DNA from: Planctomycetaceae bacterium
GTDB taxonomy: Bacteria; Planctomycetota; Planctomycetia; Pirellulales; Pirellulaceae
Reading direction: 5' to 3'
Length of the DNA: 34,721 nt
Assembly (NCBI GenBank): GCA_021298315.1
Contig: JAJTFC010000037.1
Span: forward strand, 1 to 34,721
Positions 1-6,996 of this stretch are shown here, piece after piece (the first letter of the stretch is position 1; the number at the start of each line of letters is the position of its first letter). Both the position numbers and the translations under genes were made by a program. The notes under the pieces are model-generated. The model was not told where the DNA came from and searched no databases. It saw only the letters and a list, made by a program, of their open reading frames with translations.

Positions 1-148
1 AAGCTTCGATGATCGCGGTTAGGTCCGAATCCATCAGAACTGATGTTGAGCTGGTAAAATCTTCAGGCGTTACGACAACTGCACCGGAATCTGCACCGCC
101 GAGGGGCAGTACCTGCGAATTCCTATAGTATTTTGCGATAGTTCGCAT
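1..148 (-). CDS. Hypothetical protein, N-terminal part, cut by the left edge
   Basis: A minus-strand frame opens with ATG at 148 and stays open for 49 codons to the window edge. The start is supported by a purine-rich GAGAGGACAGG directly upstream, which can act as a ribosome binding site. The visible peptide begins MRTIAKYYRNSQVLPLGG and contains no domain I recognise. A strong hairpin with a U-tract (165-191) lies only about 16 nt upstream of the start, so it would sit in the 5' leader or mark the end of an upstream transcript. With only 49 residues visible, no function can be assigned and chance coding cannot be excluded. Confidence 0.4.
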   Translation of the reverse strand, partial: MRTIAKYYRNSQVLPLGGADSGAVVVTPEDFTSSTSVLMDSDLTAIIEA

Positions 149-653
149 CCTGTCCTCTCCGCTCAAAAACCCTGGTTTTCCCAGGGTTTTTCGCATATTC
201 GGCCAATTGCTTTGGCTTTCTGTGCCTATCCATGCATGTCCATGCCTGCAGGTGCTGCGTCGTCTTGTGCGCTGCCTTGGCCCCTGGTGAGTCGTCGAGT
301 GAGTCGCCAGAGTCGTCCCCGAACCCTCGTGTTTCCAGGGAAAGCAGGCTGTTTTGTAGTGGAGGTGCAGGATTCGAACTAGGTGAGTTCGAATCGTATT
401 GGTATTCACTGCCGAAACAGAGATGCCGGGAATGCTCACGTCATCCCTCGATACAGGATGATTGGCCCGAAACAGCCTATCGCCCCAACCATTGATTGAT
501 CCGCTCGCAAGTGCCGGATATCATTCAACTTCGCGGCGAGACTAGCTTGCGTGATAGTCTGCATTGGTGCGGTCTACAGAGTTTAGGCCGATCGGCCAAG
601 ATGCAAGTTATCTATTTCATAGCAAAGCAATCCCTTCGTCCCATAGTCCAGCA
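149..653. other. Gene-poor stretch with a T-arm-like dyad
   Basis: About 0.5 kb with no convincing gene. An 87-codon frame (232-495, plus) has irregular composition, no ribosome binding site and no recognisable domain. Besides the hairpin at 165-191, the stretch holds a perfect 10-bp dyad, GATTCGAACT (371-380) and AGTTCGAATC (386-395). Read on the minus strand, 357-380 resembles the T-arm plus acceptor end of a tRNA or tmRNA (TTCGAATCC followed by CACCTCCA), but the T-stem does not pair properly and no 5' half is present. Confidence 0.45.
165..191 (-). terminator. Perfect 11-bp hairpin with U-tract, terminator or attenuator
   Basis: AAAAACCCTGG (165-175) and CCAGGGTTTTT (181-191) are perfect reverse complements around a 5-nt loop. 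The A-run and T-run make it look like a rho-independent terminator on either strand. On the minus strand it lies immediately upstream of the ribosome binding site of the gene starting at 148, an arrangement compatible with an attenuator or with the end of a short upstream transcript. Confidence 0.65.
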
Positions 654-986
654 ATGAACCGCCCTGAGACGAATCCCTACTCACCAACGTCAACTTCCAA
701 CTTGTCAGCCGTGTCTTCTCCAAGGTGGCTGCGTCGGTTCACAATTTTGAACCTCTCGCTGTTGGCAGTTCCCGGAATAGTGCTTCTTGTACTTTATATC
801 GTGAATGCGTCGTCAAATTATTGGGAGACGGATCCTGCATCGGGGGATCCCGTGACGTATCAGCACTTTGTCGGGATTGACGTAGCGCCCATGGCCGCGG
901 CACTATATTTCGTGGTTCCCAATGCGATCCTCGCTGTTGCGTTGTCCGTTTGGTACTATCGTATGGGGAGTCCGGATCATAACTGA
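654..986 (+). CDS. Small two-TM membrane protein of NPYxP type
   Basis: A 110-residue protein. I chose ATG 654 over a more upstream in-frame start (564) because the product then begins MNRPETNPYSP, and an N-terminal NPYxxP-like motif is a recurrent feature of short planctomycete membrane proteins. Two hydrophobic segments are visible, at about residues 28-52 (LNLSLLAVPGIVLLVLYIV) and about 78-104 (AALYFVVPNAILAVALSVWYY), joined by a polar loop. The likely location is the cytoplasmic membrane with both ends on the same side. No catalytic motif is seen and the function is unknown. The start lacks a good Shine-Dalgarno sequence, which is common in planctomycetes. Confidence 0.6.
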   Translation: MNRPETNPYSPTSTSNLSAVSSPRWLRRFTILNLSLLAVPGIVLLVLYIVNASSNYWETDPASGDPVTYQHFVGIDVAPMAAALYFVVPNAILAVALSVWYYRMGSPDHN

Positions 987-1239
987 CACGGTCGCCCTGC
1001 GGCCGTTAACACTCGAAACGCTCAGCAACGACGACATCGGGTAAATAGCATAAGCCTGACCGTTTCCGGGCACACTCCCAAACTACCTATCTCTTTCCAC
1101 CCCATGGCGGTGTTGGCGGTTCATTGTCGTGGATTTCTCAGAGATGCAATGCAGAACTTCGGAGAGCCCCGCAACATTCGCCTAAGAGCTCGAACACTTC
1201 GTCGAGGATCGTCGTGTTTTTTTGAAGATGGGCTCTATT

Positions 1240-1268
1240 TTGGAAGACTCAATTTTTTGTGGTATAAT
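1240..1268 (+). promoter_or_regulatory. Sigma-70-like promoter of the nucleotidyltransferase gene
   Basis: A perfect -10 TATAAT (1263-1268) lies exactly 17 bp downstream of a -35-like TTGGAA (1240-1245, 4 of 6 consensus positions). The ATG of the next gene is at 1295, predicting a short leader of about 20 nt that contains the GAGGGGG ribosome binding site. This is the best promoter match in the window. Confidence 0.7.
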
Positions 1269-1294
1269 GAGGTTCAAGGTTGAGGGGGAATATC

Positions 1295-1891
1295 ATGAAT
1301 CCAGCATTAACTGTGGTCGGAGATCAACTCTGGCGAAGGATTGGGGAATCGATGGATCGAGTTGAGTTGCGTCTTAGGAAAGCCGTATCCATTCTCGAGT
1401 CCACTTCGATTCCATTCGCGATCGTCGGAGGAAATGCGGTAAGAGTCTGGGTTGCTCAGGTCGATCCTGGAGCTGTGCGTGCTACGAATGATGTTGATAT
1501 CTTGATTCGTCCCGAGGATCTCGACCAACTTAAGCAGGTGATGGCCGAAAATGGATATCATTACAGAAAAGCTGCGGGCTTGGACATGTTCCTCGAAGGG
1601 AAAGAGGATTCGGTACGTTATGCGATTCATATCGTATTAGCGAATCGGATGGTCAAGCAAGACGACTTCGAGCCGAACCCGGATGTCGAGCCAGTTGAAT
1701 ACGGGGATGGAATTCGGATCTTGCCACTGGAGAGACTTGTTCGAATGAAGTTGAACTCCTTTCGACTCAAGGACCGCGTGCACCTGTTAGACATGATTGA
1801 GGTTGGGATTGTGGATGACGCCTGGATAACGAAATTCCCAAAACCTTTGTCCGATCGCCTCCAATCATTGATGGATAACCCAGACCAGTAA
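1295..1891 (+). CDS. Nucleotidyltransferase-fold protein (MNT/AbiEii-like)
   Basis: A 198-residue protein. ATG 1295 is chosen because GAGGGGG precedes it at about 7 nt; a TTG at 1280 is also in frame. The sequence shows the hallmark of the polymerase-beta nucleotidyltransferase fold: IVGGNAVRVW with the GG pair at residues 45-46, then TNDVDILI with two metal-binding aspartates at 66 and 68. Members of this superfamily transfer nucleotides to proteins, RNA or small molecules, and several act in toxin-antitoxin or phage-defence pairs. No HEPN or other obvious partner lies next to it, so it may be a solitary enzyme or half of a broken pair. The C-terminal region (LERLVRMKLNSFRLKDRVHLLDM) matches the usual pattern of DUF6036/AbiEii-type proteins. 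The fold is quite sure; the substrate is unknown. Confidence 0.75.
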   Translation: MNPALTVVGDQLWRRIGESMDRVELRLRKAVSILESTSIPFAIVGGNAVRVWVAQVDPGAVRATNDVDILIRPEDLDQLKQVMAENGYHYRKAAGLDMFLEGKEDSVRYAIHIVLANRMVKQDDFEPNPDVEPVEYGDGIRILPLERLVRMKLNSFRLKDRVHLLDMIEVGIVDDAWITKFPKPLSDRLQSLMDNPDQ

Positions 1892-1942
1892 ACTACCTGG
1901 GTTTATCACCGCTAAAATCCACCAGTGAAAGCGTAGGTGCTG

Positions 1943-2251
1943 ATGTTCCCACAGCGTTGGTTGCCCCATTGGTCAAACTCCTTGTTTTTGCTCAGCGTAT
2001 TTCTTGGGGGCTTTTTTTGTAATGGATCCTTTTCGCAGGAACCCTCTTCTCAAGACGCTCGCACCCGGAACGATAAACAAGGGCGGATAGTTGGAGTGAC
2101 CTATTTGGGGCAAGGTGGACTGCCCCTGCGACCGACTCAATATATCGTGGAAATCCCCAATTCCGCATATTCCAGAAGTCCTCAATGCAACATATCGCAC
2201 GAGACCACCTCTTACAACCTTGATGGATCGCCTGAGAAAAACCTCGGTTGA
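1943..2251 (+). CDS. Small exported protein, unknown function
   Basis: A 102-residue frame from ATG 1943; a GTG two codons upstream (1937) is also possible. The N-terminus has basic and aromatic residues, then a hydrophobic core (LFLLSVFLGGFF) and a likely signal-peptidase site near SFSQ-EP, so the product is probably exported. The mature part, about 70 residues, has no recognisable domain and ends abruptly after a polar segment, so it may be a shortened remnant. The gene lies about 50 nt after the nucleotidyltransferase gene and could share its transcript. Confidence 0.45.
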   Translation: MFPQRWLPHWSNSLFLLSVFLGGFFCNGSFSQEPSSQDARTRNDKQGRIVGVTYLGQGGLPLRPTQYIVEIPNSAYSRSPQCNISHETTSYNLDGSPEKNLG

Positions 2252-2359
2252 GGCATGCAACTTGATTGCGGCGCTCCCCACGCTATAGTAAATTTACCGG
2301 CTCGAGGATTATGGTAAATTCCAAATACTATATGTTCTGGCTTCAGGACGCGGGCCTTT

Positions 2360-2917
2360 TTGCAGGATTTTGCTTTGACTGGCAGAGCGCAATTTACTAC
2401 GAGCCGACTGCTTCTTTGGACGCTCTACTCCGCTATTTTCGTTTCGATCTTCTCGGTATTTCCAGCTACACGGCTCGCATTTAGCGTCGCGACGTTTGTT
2501 GCCGTGATCTTCGTCGCTCTCGACGTGAAGTTCAACGGACACTTTCGTGGTTGGCTGGGCATTTCGTTCTTTTCGTGCGCGCTTGCCTACGTCGTGACTG
2601 TCGGCTTTTTCACAATGCAACTATATCCACCAACTGTGCCTCCTAAGCCACCCCTCCCGTTTTGGTCGGGACTCTACCATTTGGTGTCAGGCGGCTTCAT
2701 TCGCGAAATTGCCCAGGAGATTGCGACTGCCATTGCCATGACTATTTATTATTTGATGACAATAATGGCTTGCACGCTCGCAAGTACGACGATTGCACTA
2801 TTTACCTTGAAGCGCAATCGCACGTCCAGATGGTTGCTGGCAATGAACGCTCCCGGAATCCTGCTCACTCTTTACTGTGTCGGCGCACTCGTTTACGATG
2901 AACTGCTCGCCGGGTAG
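2360..2917 (+). CDS. Four-TM membrane protein, unknown function
   Basis: A 185-residue frame starting at TTG 2360, with no ATG near the beginning. Four hydrophobic segments are seen, at about residues 17-40 (LLLWTLYSAIFVSIFSVF), 43-58, 65-88 and 126-148, with a last one at about 160-180. The start RAQFTTSRLLLWT resembles the N-terminus of many small planctomycete membrane proteins that begin with an F-S/T-x-R-x-LLL motif. No catalytic residues are recognised. Its 3' end overlaps the probable start of the next gene by about 20 nt, suggesting co-translation. The start codon is uncertain. Confidence 0.55.
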   Translation: MQDFALTGRAQFTTSRLLLWTLYSAIFVSIFSVFPATRLAFSVATFVAVIFVALDVKFNGHFRGWLGISFFSCALAYVVTVGFFTMQLYPPTVPPKPPLPFWSGLYHLVSGGFIREIAQEIATAIAMTIYYLMTIMACTLASTTIALFTLKRNRTSRWLLAMNAPGILLTLYCVGALVYDELLAG

Positions 2918-3617
2918 CGTCGAGAGTGACGCGCAACTGCGAGATACGCCAGAACCATGCTATGCACCGGAGTGGCGGTGGCCAGCGTTTTTTGAAATCA
3001 AAGTTTACTCCCGCCACCCGGTGATGGCGGTCGTTGTCCCACGAGATTTTCACATGAGCGTCAAAAAGAATGACTGGGTGAGATCATATTCTGCTGGCGT
3101 TTGGCGTGTATCATCGGAGGTGCCTTCACACTTCGAGCCCAGAGCTTCGCTTAAAGACCCGAAGGAACTCTATGACGGCCCCTTGTTCATTCTGAAACGA
3201 CTCGTAAACAACAAATGGACAAAAGCCTTTGCCGTCGAAACGGCCCACGCTGATTTTGTAAAGCCGCTGAACAAAGCCGACACCAAGAAGTTAGAGTCTT
3301 TTATATCGCAGAACGCAGATATTCTTTCAGATTTCGAGACCTATGATCAGCCTCTAGATTCGATTCTCAATATCGGATTTGCATTGAAGCGAAAGACCGA
3401 CTTAACGAAGCTGCGAAACGCAGTCGCGCAAGAGTTGGAAGAAGAAATTGAAAATGGAGTTACATGCGACAGAATTCTTGGGGCGATTGCAAAGACTTCC
3501 TACGCTGAATTCTGCGGTGAGACTCCGCAATCTGCTACACTCCAATTTGTCAATTTTGGTCATGAGATTCGCAGACGCGAACTGATCTATCGGAAAATGG
3601 TTGGATTAGACTTCTGA
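2898..3617 (+). CDS. Hypothetical cytoplasmic protein
   Basis: About 240 residues from ATG 2898, with an in-frame GTG at 2877 as an alternative. It has no signal peptide or membrane segment. The composition is that of a soluble globular protein: a beta-like N-terminal half (WPAFFEIKVYSRHPVMAVVVPRDF), then a helical, charged C-terminal half (KADTKKLESFISQNADILSDF; LRNAVAQELEEEIENG). I do not recognise a family. It overlaps the preceding membrane-protein gene and is followed after 31 nt by a DUF2750 gene, so the three may form one transcription unit. The sustained coding character over 240 codons makes the gene likely real. Confidence 0.6.
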   Translation: MNCSPGSVESDAQLRDTPEPCYAPEWRWPAFFEIKVYSRHPVMAVVVPRDFHMSVKKNDWVRSYSAGVWRVSSEVPSHFEPRASLKDPKELYDGPLFILKRLVNNKWTKAFAVETAHADFVKPLNKADTKKLESFISQNADILSDFETYDQPLDSILNIGFALKRKTDLTKLRNAVAQELEEEIENGVTCDRILGAIAKTSYAEFCGETPQSATLQFVNFGHEIRRRELIYRKMVGLDF

Positions 3618-3648
3618 CCCCAATCAAGACATCGGCTACATACACATC

Positions 3649-4065
3649 ATGAAGCAGATCCACGACAAAGAGTTTGCTGCGTTGACGGGGATGAATGCTC
3701 CAGATCGCTATTCAGTCTTTCTTAACCGGGTCGTGGACTGGGAAGAAGTGTGGAGCCTTCGATCCGCAAATGGCTGGTGCTTAATGGCGGATGACTCGGG
3801 CGCGGAGATGATACCGGTGTGGCCGCACGAGCGTTTCGCGACTGCATGTGCCTCAAACGACAGTCAAGAACAAGCCGTTTCAATATCGCTTGACGATTGG
3901 TTGGATAAATGGCTCCCAGGGATCTCAAAGGACGGCCGACAAGTAGCGGTCTTTCCTGTGCCCGGTGGACATGGGGTCATTGTGTCGCCCACACGGTTGA
4001 GGGCCGACTTGCTGGCTCAGTGCGACCCAGCGAATTGTACTCCTGTTGAATTGATGGTAATCTGA
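3649..4065 (+). CDS. DUF2750 family protein
   Basis: A 138-residue soluble protein. The family signature is clear: RYSVFLNRVVDWEEVWSL, NGWCLMADDSGAEMIPVWPH and the C-terminal DDWLDKWLPGISKDGRQVAV followed by FPVPGGHGVIVSP match the DUF2750 pattern along its whole length, and the size is normal for the family. The biochemical role of DUF2750 is not established; such genes are often scattered in accessory regions. There is no signal peptide, so it should act in the cytoplasm. It follows the hypothetical gene ending at 3617 in the same direction, and the SHD1-thioredoxin gene starts 13 nt downstream, so co-transcription is plausible. Confidence 0.8.
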   Translation: MKQIHDKEFAALTGMNAPDRYSVFLNRVVDWEEVWSLRSANGWCLMADDSGAEMIPVWPHERFATACASNDSQEQAVSISLDDWLDKWLPGISKDGRQVAVFPVPGGHGVIVSPTRLRADLLAQCDPANCTPVELMVI

Positions 4066-4078
4066 TCAGGCTATTTAA

Positions 4079-5230
4079 ATGCGATCTCTAAACAAGAAAA
4101 CGACAATGCCACTCCCATTTTTTCTAGGTCTGATTTTATTGGCACTCTCGGTGGATGCTTATGCGCAAGAGGATGCTTTTAGGGTATGGAAGGACTCCAC
4201 GGGAAAGTACCAAATCGATGCTGCCTTCATCTCCAAAACCCCTACGCACGTAACGCTCAGGAATCGCGAGGGAAAACAGATTGAAGTTGCCCTTGAGAAA
4301 CTCTCTCCGATCGATCTTGAGTATCTCAAGAAACTCGACCAACCTCCAGCGTCGATTCCGTCCACAGGGGATTCCGATGCAATGGAAAATTCGCTCGATA
4401 AGAAACGCGCGCCATTGGGTCTTGATTCCGATCAAACGCAACTGAGACAATTGGCCGAGGATTTCTTCAATGACCTCAGGACCAAAGAGCGCAAGGCATC
4501 GCTCGATATGCTGACGGAAAAAGCTAAAAGCTTAGCGAGTGTCGATAAATCTGCACTCCGCCATCTGCCCTCGCCCGATAAAGGCCCCCGCGCGATTCGG
4601 GTCGGAAAACCGACGATAGTCAACGAGGAAGCTTCTGTAGTGGTAACCGTTATTGTTTCGAAAGTCCTTCAAAAGACGATGTTGGATTTTAAAAAGGATG
4701 GTAACCAATGGCGGATTTGTAGCATCAGTGCGACTCGCGGTGACTCGGAGGTGACGGTTGACTTCGAATCGGCTTATGAAACAGGAGAATCCAAAAATGG
4801 TCCCAATCCAGTTGACGCGTCAGGACCGCTGGAAATCACCGGAATGACGCTCGATGGTCGCAAAGTGTCGCTCAGCGATTACAAGGGCAAGGTGGTGCTC
4901 ATTGATTTTTGGGCAACTTGGTGCGGACCTTGCATGAAAGAAATCCCGAATGTCTATCAGAATTATACGATGTATCACGGTCGAGGATTCGAAGTCCTAG
5001 CCGTGAGCCTTGATAAGGACATGGGAGACATCCAGGATTTTATCACCAAGAACAATCCACCTTGGCCGATCCTGGCCGACATGCATCCGAACAATCCCGT
5101 GAGGATGGCTGCCAAGTACAAAGTTACGGCTATCCCGACGATGATTCTCGTCGGTCCCGATGGAAAGATCATCGATCCTGATTGCCGTGGTGATCGGCTC
5201 AACGCACGGCTTGCAGAGTTGTTTAAATAA
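4079..5230 (+). CDS. Exported SHD1 - TlpA-like thioredoxin protein
   Basis: A 383-residue exported protein with three parts. Residues 1-29 are a signal peptide ending at AYA-QE. Residues about 33-85 (FRVWKDSTGKYQIDAAF ... LEKLSPIDLEYL) form an SLA1-homology-1 (SHD1) domain, common in planctomycete extracytoplasmic proteins. Residues about 118-220 look like an NTF2-like or DUF4878-like helical/beta module (LRQLAEDFFNDLRTKE ... WRICSIS). Residues about 248-383 are a TlpA/AhpC-type thioredoxin domain with WCGPC at 281-285 and the cis-proline segment AIPTM. The CxxC pair implies thiol-disulfide exchange in the periplasm, possibly cytochrome c or exported-protein maturation; the partner is not known. 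The gene converges on the small exported protein on the minus strand. Confidence 0.9.
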   Translation: MRSLNKKTTMPLPFFLGLILLALSVDAYAQEDAFRVWKDSTGKYQIDAAFISKTPTHVTLRNREGKQIEVALEKLSPIDLEYLKKLDQPPASIPSTGDSDAMENSLDKKRAPLGLDSDQTQLRQLAEDFFNDLRTKERKASLDMLTEKAKSLASVDKSALRHLPSPDKGPRAIRVGKPTIVNEEASVVVTVIVSKVLQKTMLDFKKDGNQWRICSISATRGDSEVTVDFESAYETGESKNGPNPVDASGPLEITGMTLDGRKVSLSDYKGKVVLIDFWATWCGPCMKEIPNVYQNYTMYHGRGFEVLAVSLDKDMGDIQDFITKNNPPWPILADMHPNNPVRMAAKYKVTAIPTMILVGPDGKIIDPDCRGDRLNARLAELFK

Positions 5231-5252
5231 AGGTCTCGGATCAAGAGCCTTT
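5229..5252. terminator. Hairpin across two convergent stop codons
   Basis: AAAGG-T-CTC (5229-5237) can pair with GAG-CCTTT (5245-5252) leaving one bulged T and a 7-nt loop. The loop contains the stop codon of the minus-strand gene, and the 5' arm begins inside the stop codon of the plus-strand gene. With only about 10 nt between the two genes, this is the only visible candidate for transcript ending on either strand; the U-tract is short. Confidence 0.4.
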
Positions 5253-5837
5253 GGTTTTGAGGCCTTCGACCATCTTCATGACCGCTTCGCGCTCGGCGGC
5301 AACCGTCTTCTTCGGACCGGTCATTTTGACGAATACCGTCTCACCACCTTCGAGTTCGAAGATCAGGCCGATCATGGCATGATTTTCCATCTTCTTGACC
5401 GGGCCTGGGGCAAATGGCCCACCACCCATGGAGTCTTTGTAGGTTCCTTCAAGTTCAACAATGTGAACCGTGGTCTTTTGAATCGTCTTCTTATCGATCT
5501 TGGCATCGGCTCGGGTGAGCCCTTCAAATTGTCCGATCCAGCGAACGATATTCGCCTCGATACCACCGGTGGCGCCCATGACGGTCACACGAGCCGTTTG
5601 ATCACCCTCGGCCGGGGCGCGGAACTCATATTGAACGATGTTCGACTTGGGTGGAACGGTCTTCCAACTGGCAGGTTTTTCGACGGTGATTTTTCCATTG
5701 GCAAAGCTTAGCGTCTCGGACTTGGTCGACTCCTGTGCAACGCCATTGCTGTGTGTGTAGAGTCCTGGGGTTGCGACTGCTCCCAAGGCTAAAGAAACGC
5801 AGGCCAGAGCTAATGATTTACGACTGAAGAAACGCAT
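5241..5837 (-). CDS. Small exported protein, PsbP-like size and layout
   Basis: 198 residues from ATG 5837, preceded by TTGGAGC as ribosome binding site; an upstream in-frame start (5888) would place a non-hydrophobic tail before the signal peptide and is rejected. Residues 1-about 35 form a signal peptide (RKSLALACVSLALGAVA), so the protein is exported. The mature part (ITVEKPASWKTVPPKSNIVQ, VTVMGATGGIEANIVRWIGQ, ENHAMIGLIFELEGGETVFV) is a beta-rich single domain reminiscent of PsbP/DUF1795-like proteins, but I cannot name the family with certainty. It is divergently oriented to nadC, separated by 168 nt. Confidence 0.75.
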   Translation of the reverse strand: MRFFSRKSLALACVSLALGAVATPGLYTHSNGVAQESTKSETLSFANGKITVEKPASWKTVPPKSNIVQYEFRAPAEGDQTARVTVMGATGGIEANIVRWIGQFEGLTRADAKIDKKTIQKTTVHIVELEGTYKDSMGGGPFAPGPVKKMENHAMIGLIFELEGGETVFVKMTGPKKTVAAEREAVMKMVEGLKTKGS

Positions 5838-6005
5838 CTCGGTGCTCCAAGGGTGGAATGAAAGGTGGCAAAGTTTTAGCGAACGCAAGCAGCCATACGC
5901 TTCGAATCGCTAGCCTTGAGTGTTACACTATACGACTCTGTGAGCTATCTACAAGCCCATAGAATTTCGCGTGTTTTGCATTTATTAGCCGCACCAGGGA
6001 ATCCC

Positions 6006-6923
6006 ATGGACTACCGTTCACAAACGATCGACGCGTTTCTCCTCGAGGATCTTTCCGAGATCCTACGGTTGGCAATCCGTGAGGATCTGGATCGAAGTGT
6101 CGACCTGACGACCATGGCGATTGTCCCGCCGGGTGTCAACGGTTCGGCGGCGTTGATTTCCCGAAGTCACGGGGTCGCAGCAGGCATCGATTTGATCGAT
6201 GAAATGATTGCCGAACTCGATGCCAAGATCCAATGGGACCAACGCGTTGGGGATGGTGAAACGATCCAGCCAGGCCAGAGCTTATCGGTTCTCACGGGCG
6301 ATGCGAGGGATCTTTTGACCTGCGAACGGACGATTCTCAATGTCATTTGCCGACTCAGCGGGATCGCTTCATTGACCAAGCGTTATGTGGATGCCGTGAA
6401 GGGAACCAAGGCGAGAGTCTACGACACTCGCAAAACGACACCCGGCTGGCGAAGGCTCGAAAAATATGCGGTTCGTTGCGGCGGTGGTCACAATCATCGG
6501 CTAGGACTCTACGACGGGATCCTGATCAAGGACAATCACTTGGCCTGCCGAGCGGCTGCTAACGGTGAGTTGCTCGATGCGGGGCAAGCTGTCGCGCATG
6601 CCAAAGCGTTTATCGAATCGGGCGTAGTGAAGTTTCAGCAGCCACCGATGATCGAAGTCGAGATCGATCGAATCAGTCAACTTGAATCGGCCTTGGCATC
6701 ATGCCCTAACATCATTCTGCTCGACAACATGAACTGTGACTTGCTCCGCCAGTGCGTTGCAATCCGTGACCAATCTGCACCCAACGTCGAGCTTGAAGCT
6801 TCCGGTGGGGTCAATCTCAGCACCATTGGAAACATCGCAGCCACCGGTGTCGATCGCATCAGCGTCGGGGCACTGACTCACTCAGCACCCGTGCATGACA
6901 TCGGACTCGATTGGAAAATTTAA
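6006..6923 (+). CDS. nadC: Nicotinate-nucleotide pyrophosphorylase (quinolinate phosphoribosyltransferase)
   Basis: This enzyme converts quinolinate and PRPP to nicotinate mononucleotide, CO2 and pyrophosphate, the third step of de novo NAD synthesis, in the cytoplasm. At 305 residues from ATG 6006 it is close to the normal length; the start has AGGGA at 6 nt, whereas an upstream in-frame start (5916) would add 30 non-conserved residues. The family landmarks are present: EDLDRSVDLTT near residue 27, the active-site stretch TRKTTPGWR (141-149) with K153, GGGHNHR (159-165), KDNH (175-178), the acidic IEVEID segment and the LLDNM loop, ending in the phosphate-binding ASGGVN. The other NAD synthesis genes (nadA, nadB) are not nearby. 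It may be co-transcribed with the polyphosphate kinase gene 73 nt downstream. Confidence 0.95.
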   Translation: MDYRSQTIDAFLLEDLSEILRLAIREDLDRSVDLTTMAIVPPGVNGSAALISRSHGVAAGIDLIDEMIAELDAKIQWDQRVGDGETIQPGQSLSVLTGDARDLLTCERTILNVICRLSGIASLTKRYVDAVKGTKARVYDTRKTTPGWRRLEKYAVRCGGGHNHRLGLYDGILIKDNHLACRAAANGELLDAGQAVAHAKAFIESGVVKFQQPPMIEVEIDRISQLESALASCPNIILLDNMNCDLLRQCVAIRDQSAPNVELEASGGVNLSTIGNIAATGVDRISVGALTHSAPVHDIGLDWKI

Positions 6924-6996
6924 AATCCAGTCTCAACAAAAATCCCTATCGCCACGAAAGTCTCGCAAGAACGCTAACTACAAGGATCTGCAACCA

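Noticed and set aside
232..495. 87-codon plus-strand frame beginning MHVHACRCC
   Set aside because: It has no ribosome binding site, erratic composition (Cys, Ser, Arg, Glu rich) and no domain. It also runs through the T-arm-like dyad, so it is treated as non-coding.
1003..1010. Integron attC-like site near GCCGTTAAC in the gap before the nucleotidyltransferase
   Set aside because: There is no matching inverse core site at a suitable distance and no cassette-like repeats follow the other genes.
1877..1908. Hairpin AACCCAG...CTGGGTT over the nucleotidyltransferase stop codon
   Set aside because: The stem is only about 7 bp with a 13-nt loop and no U-tract, so it is too weak to call as a terminator.
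2266..2484. 72-codon frame between the small exported protein and the four-TM protein
   Set aside because: It overlaps the better-supported membrane protein frame at 2360 and has no family-like features.
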